Under the pieces are notes generated by a model that saw only the letters and a list, made by a program, of their open reading frames with translations, did not search any database and was not told where the DNA came from. This document shows positions 19,382 through 29,243 of a stretch of DNA of 64,000 nt, piece by piece (the stretch's first letter is position 1; every line of letters begins with the position of its first letter). Source of the stretch: Bradyrhizobium sp. sGM-13 (GTDB lineage: Bacteria > Pseudomonadota > Alphaproteobacteria > Rhizobiales > Xanthobacteraceae); contig NZ_JAGWDK010000006.1 in NCBI RefSeq assembly GCF_018398875.1, positions 1-64,000 of the forward strand, written 5' to 3'. The translations under genes were made by a program, and so were the position numbers.

Positions 19382-20644
19382 CTACTTCTTGGTGTAGCTG
19401 ATGCGATAGATCGCACCGGCCCAGTCGTCGGCCACGAGGATCGAACCGTCCTTGTCTAGCAAGATATCGTTCGGCCGGCCGAGATAGCCCTGGTCGCCTT
19501 CGAGCCAGCCAGAGGCAAATATCTCGGATTTAGCGTTCTTGCCGTCGGCATCGACGATGACGCGCTTGATCCGGGCGCCCTGGTATTTATGCCGATTCCA
19601 GGAGCCGTGTTCGGCGATCAGAATGTTGTTCTTGTACTCGGCCGGGAATTGATCGCCGGTATAGAACTTCATGCCCAGCGGCGCGACGTGCGCGCCCAGA
19701 TTGACGACGGGCGGCGTGAATTCCGAACACTTGTGGCCCATCGCGAATTTCGGGTCCGGCATATCGCCCTGGTGGCAATAGGGATAGCCGAAATGCTCGC
19801 CGATCCTGGAGATCATGTTGAGCTTGTCGCTCGGCATGTCGTCACTGATCCAGTCGCGGGCGTTCTCGGTAAACCAGTATCGCCCGCTGCGTGGATCGAT
19901 GTCGCCGCCGACGCTGTTGCGGACGCCAAGCGCCCAGATTTCGGCATTGCCGGTCTTGGGATCGACGCGGCGTATTTGCGAAACGCTGGTCGGCGGAATG
20001 CCGATGTTGAAGGGAGGACCGAACGGCAGGTAGAACCAGCCATCCTTGTCGACGGTGATGTATTTCCAACCATGGGCGATGTAGGACGGCATGTCGTCAT
20101 ACACCACCTTGCCGGCGCCGAGGTTGTCGAGATTGGCCTCGGCGTTTTCGTATTTGATCAGCTTGTCGACCGCGATGACGTAGAGCGCGCCATCGAGAAA
20201 GGCGAGGCCGGTCGGCATCTTGAGGCCCTTGAGAATGGTCTTGACCTCTTTCTTGCCGCCATTGTCCTTGATCGCATAGACATTGCCGAGGTCGAACGAG
20301 CCGACGAACAGGGTGCCCTTGTCGCCCCAGGCCATCTGCCGCGCGGACAATACGCCAGACGCATAAACTTCGATCTTGAAGCCGTCGGGCAGCTTGATCT
20401 TCTTCATCAGAACCGCCAGTTCTGCGTCCGAGGCGCCGGTCGGCGGCCCTGACGGCGGAGCGAGGCCCTTTTGTTGTTCGGTCTCATCGCCGAGGAACCA
20501 GTCCGGCGGCGGATTATTCCAGAAGTCCTTGGTGCCGGACTCGTATTTCTTCAGAGCCTTCTGTTGCGCGGGAGCCTGGCTGGCCCCCGCGACAACGAGA
20601 ATGGCTGCGAGCGTAAGAATAGATCGATTGAAAGCCGCTTTCAT
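19382..20644 (-). CDS. PQQ-dependent sugar (glucose/sorbosone) dehydrogenase
   Basis: A 420-residue periplasmic beta-propeller of the soluble glucose/sorbosone dehydrogenase family, preceded by a signal peptide (MKAAFNRSILTLAAILVVAG, cut near APAQQ). Family blocks include LPDGFKIEVYASGVLSARQMAWG, GLAFLDGALYVI, WALGVRNSVGGDIDP, the HGSWNRHKYQG segment and the final GRPNDILLDKDGSILVADD. It should oxidise an aldose or related alcohol with PQQ. ATG 20644 has GGGAG upstream; the frame is open to 20857 without a signal peptide. It forms a likely two-gene unit with the cytochrome. Confidence 0.92.
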   Translation of the reverse strand: MKAAFNRSILTLAAILVVAGASQAPAQQKALKKYESGTKDFWNNPPPDWFLGDETEQQKGLAPPSGPPTGASDAELAVLMKKIKLPDGFKIEVYASGVLSARQMAWGDKGTLFVGSFDLGNVYAIKDNGGKKEVKTILKGLKMPTGLAFLDGALYVIAVDKLIKYENAEANLDNLGAGKVVYDDMPSYIAHGWKYITVDKDGWFYLPFGPPFNIGIPPTSVSQIRRVDPKTGNAEIWALGVRNSVGGDIDPRSGRYWFTENARDWISDDMPSDKLNMISRIGEHFGYPYCHQGDMPDPKFAMGHKCSEFTPPVVNLGAHVAPLGMKFYTGDQFPAEYKNNILIAEHGSWNRHKYQGARIKRVIVDADGKNAKSEIFASGWLEGDQGYLGRPNDILLDKDGSILVADDWAGAIYRISYTKK

Positions 20645-21064
20645 CACGTCACTCCCTATGCGGCCGGATGGGCCGCGCCTGTTTGTTATTTTGGACTTCG
20701 AGAGGCGAATTTGGTCTGGTGAAGTGTGGCAGACCGAAAAATGGTAGCACATCAATTGCGGCAGAGAAGCGCGCGCCGCGCGGCCCAGTACGATCAAGAC
20801 AAATTGTGAGACGGATTGCCAAGCCGCGCGTTCAACCGCTCTTGCGCCCCGCTGCATCGCAATATCCGCGTCGAGCTGATACGCGCAAGGCGCACGAGTG
20901 GGCGGCGTTCCATATCAAGCGGACCCCTTGCGCTGTCACCCAGTTGATAAACGAACAGCGCAATTGTGGTCCATTTCATACAGGAGTGGATCAAACCCTG
21001 AGAAACTATTCGGCATATCCCTCGACGTCTGTCTCCCCTCGCCCGGGTTTGAGCGAGCGTCCGT
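20645..21064. other. 420-bp divergent intergenic region
   Basis: This separates the leftward dehydrogenase from the rightward DUF2235 gene. It contains one inverted repeat, GGTCTG (20713-20718) and CAGACC (20730-20735) with an 11-bp spacer, about 70 bp upstream of the dehydrogenase start, which may be an operator. Nothing else is recognised, and overlapping short frames carry no conserved content. Confidence 0.45.
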
Positions 21065-23707
21065 ATGGCCAACAAGCGGATCATTCTGCTCTCGGACGGC
21101 ACCGGCAATTCCGCCGGCAAGGTCTGGCGGACGAACGTCTGGCGTGTGTTCGAATCGCTGGACCTGACGAGTTCGCAACAGATTGCGTTCTATGACGACG
21201 GGGTCGGCACCTCGTCCTTCAAGCCGTTCGCGATCCTGGGCGGCGCCTTCGGCTTCGGCCTGAAGCGGAACGTGCTCGATATCTACAAGTTTGCCTGCCG
21301 CAACTATCGCTCGCATCTGGACTATCTGGCGCTCGAGGCTGCCGCTGCAAAGGCCGAGGGTCGCGAGGAGAGATACGGTCCCTGGCAGAGCGACGACATC
21401 TTTGCATTCGGGTTCAGCCGGGGGGCCTTCACCATCCGCGTGGTGAACGGTCTGATCTGCGAACAGGGCCTGGTGAAGTACCAGACCGAAGAAGAACTCG
21501 ATCGAAAGGTCGCGGCGGCCTACCGGGCGTACCGGGCAGAGACGTTCAAGTCGCGGTTTCAAGTCGAATGGGCTTTTCGAAAGCTGCGTAACCTGTTCGT
21601 GTCAGCCAAGCACGACAAGAACGAGCGCCCGGTCGATCACATCGCCTTCCTCGGCCTTTGGGATACCGTCGCCGCTTACGGCCTGCCCATCGACGAAATG
21701 ACTCGCGGCGTGAGCCGCTATCTCTGGCCGCTCGAACTGCCGGACCGGCAGCTTCATCCACTGGTGCGAAAGGCCTGCCATGCGCTCTCGCTCGACGATG
21801 AGCGCACCACGTTTCATCCGCTGCTGTGGGACGAGAGTCCGGAGACCGTTGTCACCGGTACCCGGAAGACCAGTTCGGAACGGATCACTCAGGTCTGGTT
21901 CGCCGGCGTGCATTCCAACGTGGGCGGTGGATATCCGGACGACTCGCTCGCCCATGTGTCGCTGACCTGGATGCTATCAGAGGCGCGCAGCCGCGGCCTT
22001 ACCTTGAAGGCGGCGCCGGGAGCCGATCCCGACGCATTTACGCGGGTGAAATCGACCCAGGACAAGGACGGCCGCATCTACGATTCCCGCAATGGGCTCG
22101 GCGGCTACTACCGCTACGGGCCACGGAGCGTGGCCGCGCTGTCGGATACGAAATTTTCTGACGACAAGCGCGATTGCGTGAAGATCGCAATGCCCAAGAT
22201 CCACGAAAGTGTATTCGACCGGATCTCCGTCGATGCGCATCTCTATGCGCCGGTCGCACTGCCACCGGTCTATGAAGTATTGACCTATGACGAGAGGATC
22301 GTCACCCCGGACAAGCTGACCGTCCCGCCGGGCAGACCGAAGTATGAGAGTCCGGCCTCCGCCCGTCAGCGTGAGCTCACCCAGGAGCACGTCGTCGGAA
22401 GTTCGATCTGGCGGCGACGCATCATCTATTTCCTGACCGTCATCGCGTCGCTCTATTTGCTGACCTATCCGCTTACATCCACCGCGCCGGCGGCCGCCGA
22501 ATTCACCACGCCGCTGCGGCCGCTTTCCGATCTCATTCGGATGGTCGGACTCGCCTTGCCGGGCGCGGCCTCACGCTGGATCAATGCCTATGCGAGGGAG
22601 CCGCTCTGGTTTGTGCTTTGCGCCAGTCTTGTTGCGCTGCTGCTATGGTTGAGCGCCAGCCTTAAGGACCGAATCACCGATCAGATGCGCCGCGCGTGGC
22701 GGGTGAGCCTTGCAAAGATCGAGTTGCACCGGGGCGAATCCAAACCAAGGATCGGCCTGAGCACATCGCAAATGGTGGTGCTGGCTGGCCTGCTCTTTGT
22801 CGCGCTCTATCCGCTACCGGGCTGGACCGGCTACAGCTTGCCAAAGCTGTCTGCCTCGCCGCAGACCTTCATCGACCGGATCACCCACCCCTATTTCCAG
22901 TTCTTCGCCTTTGCCGTCCTGGTCACCATGTTGCTCCCCGACAGGACGATCGCGCGCTTCAGACTGAAGGACGCCTACCGGCGATTGCTCACCAACATCA
23001 AACTCAAGGTCGCGCCTGCATTCTTTGCAGTTTTCTTCCTGGTCGGCGGCATCGCTTTCGCCAGCCACTATCTTTTCAACATTCGCGACAGCCTTGGCCA
23101 CTTCTGCCAGCCAGCGGAAAAGCCAATCACGCTGGAGGTGTGCGACCCCGATGATATGAAGCTGTGCAAGCGCGCGCCCGACGGCAGCTTCCCTGGCACC
23201 TGCACGTCGGCGGCGTGCCGGGGGGTCGACCTGGCCGCATTCAACACCGCCGACCTTTGCACGCCTGTTGGCGTCATGCTCGAGCGGCGCGGACATTATC
23301 AGTTCATTCTGGAAAAGGGTGGCGACTGGTCATTTCTCGGCGCGCCTTCCGGCCCGGGTGGAATGCCGCTCCGCGCGTTCCTGCCCAACTGGAAGAAGAA
23401 CGGTGTAATGACCGATCCGACCGTTCCGCTGGGCCGATTCGCTTTGCTGGCGGCAGCTTACCCGCTCAAGCGAACGCTCGACCGGCCCTTTGGCCACGTT
23501 ATCCTCCGCTACGGCGAGACCGGCAATGAGGAGAACTTCATTGATGGCGAGCCAGTGAACGGCCGTCTTGACGAGAAATTCAGAGCGACCCGCGACGGGC
23601 AGTTGTTCGTCTATCTGAACCAGCCGGTCAGCGGCGTCTTCCCAGGTCTGTTTCGCAACGTGAATTCGGGAAAGGCCCGGATCTGGGTCTATCGCATCCC
23701 GCGGTGA
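21065..23707 (+). CDS. DUF2235 alpha/beta-hydrolase-like membrane protein
   Basis: 880 residues. The N-terminal ~400 are DUF2235, a lipase-like fold: KRIILLSDGTGNS at the start, the nucleophile elbow GFSRGAF with Ser118, the segment VDHIAFLGLWDTVAAYG and the QVWFAGVHSNVGGGYPD block with probable catalytic Asp and His. The second half has about five hydrophobic helices (near residues 453, 511, 570, 609 and 650), then a ~210-residue soluble tail rich in Cys. DUF2235 occurs in Tle1-type T6SS phospholipases, but no T6SS gene is nearby, so an effector role is not supported. The helices suggest a membrane-bound hydrolase. Confidence 0.85.
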   Translation: MANKRIILLSDGTGNSAGKVWRTNVWRVFESLDLTSSQQIAFYDDGVGTSSFKPFAILGGAFGFGLKRNVLDIYKFACRNYRSHLDYLALEAAAAKAEGREERYGPWQSDDIFAFGFSRGAFTIRVVNGLICEQGLVKYQTEEELDRKVAAAYRAYRAETFKSRFQVEWAFRKLRNLFVSAKHDKNERPVDHIAFLGLWDTVAAYGLPIDEMTRGVSRYLWPLELPDRQLHPLVRKACHALSLDDERTTFHPLLWDESPETVVTGTRKTSSERITQVWFAGVHSNVGGGYPDDSLAHVSLTWMLSEARSRGLTLKAAPGADPDAFTRVKSTQDKDGRIYDSRNGLGGYYRYGPRSVAALSDTKFSDDKRDCVKIAMPKIHESVFDRISVDAHLYAPVALPPVYEVLTYDERIVTPDKLTVPPGRPKYESPASARQRELTQEHVVGSSIWRRRIIYFLTVIASLYLLTYPLTSTAPAAAEFTTPLRPLSDLIRMVGLALPGAASRWINAYAREPLWFVLCASLVALLLWLSASLKDRITDQMRRAWRVSLAKIELHRGESKPRIGLSTSQMVVLAGLLFVALYPLPGWTGYSLPKLSASPQTFIDRITHPYFQFFAFAVLVTMLLPDRTIARFRLKDAYRRLLTNIKLKVAPAFFAVFFLVGGIAFASHYLFNIRDSLGHFCQPAEKPITLEVCDPDDMKLCKRAPDGSFPGTCTSAACRGVDLAAFNTADLCTPVGVMLERRGHYQFILEKGGDWSFLGAPSGPGGMPLRAFLPNWKKNGVMTDPTVPLGRFALLAAAYPLKRTLDRPFGHVILRYGETGNEENFIDGEPVNGRLDEKFRATRDGQLFVYLNQPVSGVFPGLFRNVNSGKARIWVYRIPR

Positions 23708-23764
23708 ACCACCCGTCAGGAGATGCCGCCGCCGGAGGCGCACCCGTTGCCGGCGGTAAACGAA

Positions 23765-23784
23765 AGGCCGCCAAATGGCGGCCT
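23765..23784 (-). terminator. Terminator-like hairpin downstream of tRNA-Gly
   Basis: A 9-bp stem, AGGCCGCCA (23765-23773) against TGGCGGCCT (23776-23784), lies about 37 bp beyond the 3' end of the tRNA on the leftward strand and is followed in that direction by TTCGTTT. It may also serve the convergent DUF2235 gene. Confidence 0.65.
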
Positions 23785-23820
23785 GTCGTTTGGATCCAGT
23801 GTTTGCTGATTTTAGAAATC

Positions 23821-23895
<75 letters not shown>

Positions 23896-24354
23896 ATCCG
23901 AGATGGCGGCGATCGCTCGCCGTCAACGGCAGACCTATGCCAAATGCGGGCTGCGAATGCAACAGTCCGCGCACGGTCCGAAGCTTTTCCGGATAATCCG
24001 ATTTCTTTGACTAAATAGGCTCGAATCGGTCCGAAACAACAGCAAAACGGAACTATCGGGCTGCGGGGAACCCAGAATCACCTGTCAGGGCGCGATAGCC
24101 CGATTCGCGGGAGCCAATGGCCCCGGGCCACCCGGACGGTTCGGAACGCCGGCCGGAGCGGCGGTTGCACCCTACATTCGCCGAATGTCCCACGGTCAGC
24201 ACAGCTTGCAGAAGGCGGCGACGCCCGGACCGATTGATTTTTGCGGCCAAGGCGCCATCTAGCGAACGAGAACTTGGTTCCGGACCGTGCTAGAAGCAGC
24301 CCGACCCGCAGCCGATATTCTGCGTTCCTTCTCGAGACATCAGGCGAGGATACC
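23896..24354. other. 459-bp intergenic region between tRNA-Gly and the thioredoxin gene
   Basis: No gene is supported. A 15-nt inverted repeat ACATTCG/CGAATGT (24174-24188) is the only palindrome noticed. The reading frame of the thioredoxin-like gene is open from 24241, but that part is proline- and arginine-rich and unlike the family. Confidence 0.45.
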
Positions 24355-25278
24355 GTGACGATAGTTGAGCAGGGCGGCGGCCCGGCACCGCAGGCAGTAC
24401 CCGATCTGATCAAGGAGACGACTACCCAGACCTTCGTGAAGGATGTCATCGAGGAATCGAAGCGCCAGCCGGTGCTGATCGACTTCTGGGCGCCCTGGTG
24501 CGGCCCCTGCCGTCAGCTCACGCCGGTGCTGGAAAAGGCGGTTCGGGCCGCCAAGGGTAAGGTCAAACTGGTCAAGATGAATATCGACGAGCATCCGGCC
24601 ATTCCGGGCCAGATGGGTATTCAGTCGATCCCGGCGGTGATCGCGTTCGTGGGCGGCCAACCCGCCGACGGTTTCATGGGCGCGGTGCCGGAGAGCCAGG
24701 TCAACGCCTTCATCGACAAGCTCACCAAGGGCATGACGGCGCCGGGTGAGCCGAACATTGCGGAAATCCTGAAAGAGGCTGAGGCCGTGCTGGCGGAAGG
24801 CGATCCGGCCGCCGCAGCACAGATTTATGCCGAGATACTCGGTTTCGATGCCACCAATATCGCCGCACTGGCGGGACTGGCGAAGTGCTACGTGACGACG
24901 GGCGCCGTCGAACAAGCCAAGCAGACCCTCGCGATGGTGCCGGAATCGAAGCGCAATGATGCCGCCGTCAAGGCGGTGCAGGCCTCGATCGATCTCGCCG
25001 AGCAGGCGCAGTCAGTCGGCCCGGTGACCGAGCTCGAACAGAAGGTCGCCGCAAACCCGCTCGACCATCAGGCGCGATTCGACTTGGCGACGGCGCTCAA
25101 TGCGCTCGGCAAGCGTAACGAGGCGACCAACCAGTTGCTGGAAATCGTCAAGCGCGATCGTAAGTGGAACGACGACGGCGCGCGCAAGCAGCTCGTGCAG
25201 TTCTTCGAGGCGTGGGGCGGCACCGACGAGGCAACCGTCGAGGGACGCAAGCGGCTGTCGACGATCCTATTCTCGTAG
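24355..25278 (+). CDS. Thioredoxin-TPR protein (YbbN/CnoX-like)
   Basis: A 307-residue cytoplasmic protein. The thioredoxin domain (residues about 22-130) has the active-site WCGPC with cysteines at 49 and 52. The C-terminal ~170 residues are tetratricopeptide-like helices (AEAVLAEGDPAAAAQIYAEIL, FDLATALNALGKRNEATNQLL). E. coli YbbN/CnoX shares this architecture and acts as a chaperedoxin; the intact CxxC here suggests redox activity. GTG 24355 is preceded by GCGAGGA at 4 bp. The Lon-N gene follows after 76 bp and is probably co-transcribed. Confidence 0.93.
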   Translation: MTIVEQGGGPAPQAVPDLIKETTTQTFVKDVIEESKRQPVLIDFWAPWCGPCRQLTPVLEKAVRAAKGKVKLVKMNIDEHPAIPGQMGIQSIPAVIAFVGGQPADGFMGAVPESQVNAFIDKLTKGMTAPGEPNIAEILKEAEAVLAEGDPAAAAQIYAEILGFDATNIAALAGLAKCYVTTGAVEQAKQTLAMVPESKRNDAAVKAVQASIDLAEQAQSVGPVTELEQKVAANPLDHQARFDLATALNALGKRNEATNQLLEIVKRDRKWNDDGARKQLVQFFEAWGGTDEATVEGRKRLSTILFS

Positions 25279-25354
25279 GACGTATTCCGCACGTTTGGAC
25301 CATGGTTTTGTGAAAAGAACACCCACCGAACCAACGAACTGACCGGGACTGCAG

Positions 25355-26029
25355 ATGCCGATCAATGCCGAATACCGCGGACCCGGCGAGCTTCCCGAAG
25401 TCATTCCGGTATTTCCGTTGCCGGGCGCGCTGTTGCTGCCGCGCGGCCAGATGCCGCTCAATATTTTCGAGCCGCGCTATCTGGCTATGGTGGACGACGC
25501 GCTGCGCGACGGCCACCGGCTGATCGGGATGATCCAGCCGGACATTTCCCACTCCAGGGACGAGACAAGGCCGGTGCTGTTCCAGGTCGGCTGCGTCGGC
25601 CGCATTACCCAGCTCGCCGAATCCGGCGACGGCCGCTACATCCTCGAATTGACCGGGGTCGCGCGCTTCAAGGTGGTCGAGGAAATCGCAGCACTGACGA
25701 CGTACCGGCAATGCAAGGTGGACTTCTTCCCCTATGCCGACGATTTCGTCGCGCGCAAAGGCGAGGAGGAAGTCGACCGCACGGCGTTGCTCGACGTGCT
25801 GAACGATTTTCTAAAAGCCAACAATTTGAAGGTGGATTGGGAAGGTATCGAGAGCGCGCCGAACGAGGCGCTGGTCAACGCGCTCGCGATGATGTCGCCG
25901 TATGGTCCGGCGGAGAAGCAGGCGATGCTGGAGGCGCCGGACCTGAAAACCCGCGCCGAGATCCTGATTGCGGTGACCGAAATGGACCTCGCCAAGAAGC
26001 GCACCAGCGGCGACACCGGGCTGCAGTAG
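25355..26029 (+). CDS. Lon substrate-binding (LON-N) domain protein
   Basis: A 224-residue stand-alone homologue of the N-terminal domain of Lon protease without ATPase or protease parts. VIPVFPLPGALLLPRGQMPLNIFEPRYLAMVDDAL is the classical opening, with VGCVGRITQLAESGDGRYILEL next. Such proteins are common but their job is unproven; substrate or adaptor binding is inferred. It is probably cytoplasmic and part of a two-gene unit with the thioredoxin-TPR gene. It is convergent with the MHYT gene; 83 bp separate the stops. Confidence 0.92.
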   Translation: MPINAEYRGPGELPEVIPVFPLPGALLLPRGQMPLNIFEPRYLAMVDDALRDGHRLIGMIQPDISHSRDETRPVLFQVGCVGRITQLAESGDGRYILELTGVARFKVVEEIAALTTYRQCKVDFFPYADDFVARKGEEEVDRTALLDVLNDFLKANNLKVDWEGIESAPNEALVNALAMMSPYGPAEKQAMLEAPDLKTRAEILIAVTEMDLAKKRTSGDTGLQ

Positions 26030-26112
26030 ATGCAAGCCACTCGCCGAAGCGGTTCAGGCGCGTTGCGATGCCTGTGCGCCGCTAATCCACATGTACCCTG
26101 CTTGACTCCCCT

Positions 26113-28622
26113 TCAGTGCGCCATGCTCCGAGCACTCTTGCGCCGTCGCGCCGGTTGAGCCTGGGGGCGCACCATCGACAGAACGCTGGCGCCAGTCATT
26201 GGTCGGCCAAGATAATAGCCCTGCATTTCGGTGCATGCCTCCGCATGAAGGATTTCGAGCTGTTCCTCGGTTTCGACTCCTTCGGCCGTTGTCGTCCTGC
26301 CGAGATTGACCGCAAATCGAACCACCGCGCGGGCAATCAGGCGCGATTCCTCCTTTGCATCCGACAATGCGTTGACGAAGCTGCGATCGATCTTGATCTT
26401 GTCGAATGGAAACCTCTGAAGGAGGCTTAGTGATGAATAGCCGGTCCCAAAATCGTCAAGGGCTATTCGCACACCCAACTTGTGCAACTGATCGAGCGCA
26501 GCGAACACAGCCTCGCTGTCATGCATGGTGACCGTCTCGGTGACCTCGAGCTCAAGTCTTTGTGGCGCAATTCCCGAATTCGCGAGCGCCGCCACGATGA
26601 TCGAAACCAGCTCTTTGCTTCTGAATTGAGCGGGTGACAGGTTTACTGCGATCCGCAGATCGGTGGGCCATTTGGCCGCCTCGGCACAGGCGGCCTTCAG
26701 CACCCATTCTCCGAGAGGCACGATCAAGCCTGTTTCTTCCGCAAGCGGGATAAAATCGGCAGGCATGACCAGGCCGCGCTGAGGATGATGCCAGCGCAAC
26801 AGCGCCTCAAAGCCGCTGGGTTCTCCGCTCGCAACATTGACAATCGGCTGGTAGTGGAGCTCGAATTCACCCTTGGCAAGCGCATCACGCATATCGCGCT
26901 CCAGGTTGCGCCGGGCACGCATGAGCTGGTCCAGCTCGGGCTCGAAGAAGCGGAATGCGCCGCGTCCGCCACTCTTGGCGGAATAGAGCGCGAGATCTGC
27001 GCTCTTCAGGATCTCGTCAGGGCTTGTTCCGTCGCGCGGCGCGATAGCAATGCCGATGCTGGTGCCGATGGTCACCCGATGGTCGCCGAGATCGAAAGGT
27101 TCGCAGAGCGCGTGGCTGATTTTCTCGGCGAGGGCCGTGGCTTCGACGACGGGATTAGTCACGTAGTCGATAACGGCGAACTCGTCGCCGCCCAGCCGTG
27201 CAATCAGGGCCGTATCGCGGATGCATTCGAGCAGCCGCGCGGCGACGGCTTGCAGCAGCTTGTCACCTGTAGGATGACCGAGCGTGTCGTTGACTTCCTT
27301 GAAGCGATCGAGATCGAGCATCAAGACGGCAAGACCGGATCCGCCCTCGCGGATGATTGCAAGCGCATGCTCCATGCGCACTCTCAGCCGCACACGATTT
27401 GGCAGGTCAGTCAGCGCGTCATGCTGGGCCATATGGATGATCCGGGCTTCGGAGCGCCGCTGCTCGGTGACGTCGAGGTGCGTCGCCACCCACCCGCCGC
27501 CTGCCATTGGCTGTCGGGTCACGCAGATCAGCCGGCCATCGGCAAACTCGTCAATGCGGCTTGCGGTTGCGTTCACCGGCAGGGCGTTAATGGTCGAGAC
27601 TAATTGCTGCGCAGCCTCGCCCTTGAGGATACCGGTGGCGATGCGATGCTGGATGATCTCGCGGTGCGGTGTCCCCGCTCTCAGCAGTTCCGGCGGCAGC
27701 CTGTACATTTCGGCATAGCGGGCATTGCAGACGACGAGCCGCTTTTCTGCATCGAACATGCAGAGGCCCTCACCCATGTGATTAATGGCTGTGTCCAGCC
27801 TGAGCTTCTGTTCTTGCAGTTCTCGCTGGGAGCGTTCGACCTGCTGCCGGGCGACCGAAAGCTGGTTGATTATTTCCTCGAATTGGCTGGTGCGGCTGGC
27901 GAGGCGGCGATCCGCCAACACGCCAATCAGGCTCATTCCGAGCACCGATAAAGCCACGCCGGCGATCGCCAGGGCAAGGAAGCCGGGAGAGAGCGACAGC
28001 GTGTGGGACGTCTGCGTCGGGTCGGGAACGATCTGCACCGCGCCCATGGCGGTGAAATGATGCGAGACAATTGCAAGCGTCAGCATGAGCGCCGCTGCCA
28101 GCGTGCCCCAGTTTTCCTTATGGCCAAGCGCAATCGCCAGCGCGGCAGAACTGAAGAATATGCCGAGGCCGATCGAGACAAGCACGAGGTCGAGCGACCA
28201 GGTTACGTAGCCCGGCACTTCGAGCGCCCACATGCCGAGATAATGCATGCTCGCAATGCCTGCGCCTATGACGGCACCGCCGGCTGCCGCGCGCCACCGT
28301 CCGGAATCCTGACAGCAAGTCCAAAGCCACTGGATGTCAGTATCATCGCTGCGGCAAGCGACAGCGCCGTCAGGACGAGGCCGTAGTCGGTTGATACGCC
28401 AGGCTCGTAAGCGAGCATTGCGACGAAATGCGTCGCCCAGATTCCGTATCCGATCGCAGCGCCGGCAATTGCAATCCAGATCAGCCGCGTTCGGGCCTGT
28501 GAAGCAATTGCGCGATGAAAGATGTTGACGGCAACGGTGCTGGAAACGAGGCAGACCAAACCAGCGAGCAGAACAAGCCGCCAATCGTGCTCGGCAATAA
28601 GGCAATTAAAAACGCGGAACAT
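26113..28622 (-). pseudogene. MHYT-PAS-GGDEF-EAL signalling gene interrupted by a frameshift
   Basis: The N-terminal part is in one frame (28622 to about 28290): ATG 28622, a hydrophobic helix, then GIWATHFVAMLAYEPG, the first MHYT repeat; it ends at a stop near 28266. The rest continues in a second frame from about 28290 to 26113: GIASMHYLGMWALEVPG, VSHHFTAMGAVQ (MHYT repeats 2 and 3), a PAS region (GEGLCMFDAEKRLVVCNARY), ARLGGDEFAV and FEALLRWHH (EAL). Restoring one base in GGCGCGCGGCAGCC joins the halves. Both catalytic motifs are intact, so the intact protein would be a c-di-GMP cyclase/phosphodiesterase. It may be a true mutation or a sequencing error. Confidence 0.8.
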
Positions 28623-28839
28623 ATTACGCGCCCCATCGTCAATACTGCCGATGAAAGCGCGCAACAGGCATCGTCCCGTTAATTTTGTGCAATACCGAGT
28701 TGCATGCTTATTGGGCCGTAAATGCAATCGGCGCAATAACGGCCGAATTCCCGTAAAACCACCGGAAACTTGTTACCGTACTACCGTATTGATTGCGCAA
28801 CAGGTCGAGCGACGTAGCGCTACTTGCCAGGAGCGTGGG

Positions 28840-29190
28840 CTAATATCCCGCAATTGCCAGTACCACGACGGCGCCAAGGGCTTTCCAGCCGAAGCCGCGG
28901 CCGCGCGACCACCACGCATTGGCGGCGGCGGCAAAGGCGTAGACCGCGACGGTTGTTGCGACGATCCAGTGCCGCGCGCTCTCCGATCCAAACGAGGGCG
29001 CGGCAATCAGCAGCACGCCGCCGCCGATCCAGGCCACCGTGCCCGCCTGCCATACCAGGCGGATGAGGGTGCGCAGGCTTTCGGGCTGAATGGTCGCCTT
29101 GGCGAACACCTTGGTTTCCCCGAGCACGCCATGGATCAGGGCCACCGCTATGCCGGCGATGCCGGCGCATTGCAAAATGAGATCCCGCAT
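28840..29190 (-). CDS. Small four-helix membrane protein of unknown function
   Basis: 116 residues from ATG 29190 with four predicted hydrophobic helices (LILQCAGIAGIAVALIHGVL, TLIRLVWQAGTVAWIGGGVLLI, HWIVATTVAVYAFAAAANAWW, ALGAVVVLAIAGY). It is an inner-membrane protein and no family is recognised. It is divergent from a TetR regulator across two strong palindromes, one of them 12 bp from its start, so it is the probable target of that repressor. The longer frame to 29295 would cross those operators and is not adopted. Confidence 0.75.
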   Translation of the reverse strand: MRDLILQCAGIAGIAVALIHGVLGETKVFAKATIQPESLRTLIRLVWQAGTVAWIGGGVLLIAAPSFGSESARHWIVATTVAVYAFAAAANAWWSRGRGFGWKALGAVVVLAIAGY

Positions 29191-29201
29191 CGATAGCGTC
29201 T

Positions 29202-29219
29202 CCATACACTGCTGTATGG
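29202..29219. promoter_or_regulatory. TetR operator candidate 1
   Basis: CCATACA (29202-29208) and TGTATGG (29213-29219) are perfect 7-bp inverted half-sites with a 4-bp spacer, 12 bp upstream of the leftward membrane-protein start. The pattern and size are typical of a TetR dimer site. Confidence 0.75.
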
Positions 29220-29243
29220 CATGCGCTGCATTCTGGCGCCTGT

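Noticed and set aside
21065..23707. T6SS effector (Tle1-like) role of the DUF2235 gene
   Set aside because: No vgrG, PAAR, immunity or other T6SS gene is near, and the protein has membrane helices not usual for such effectors.
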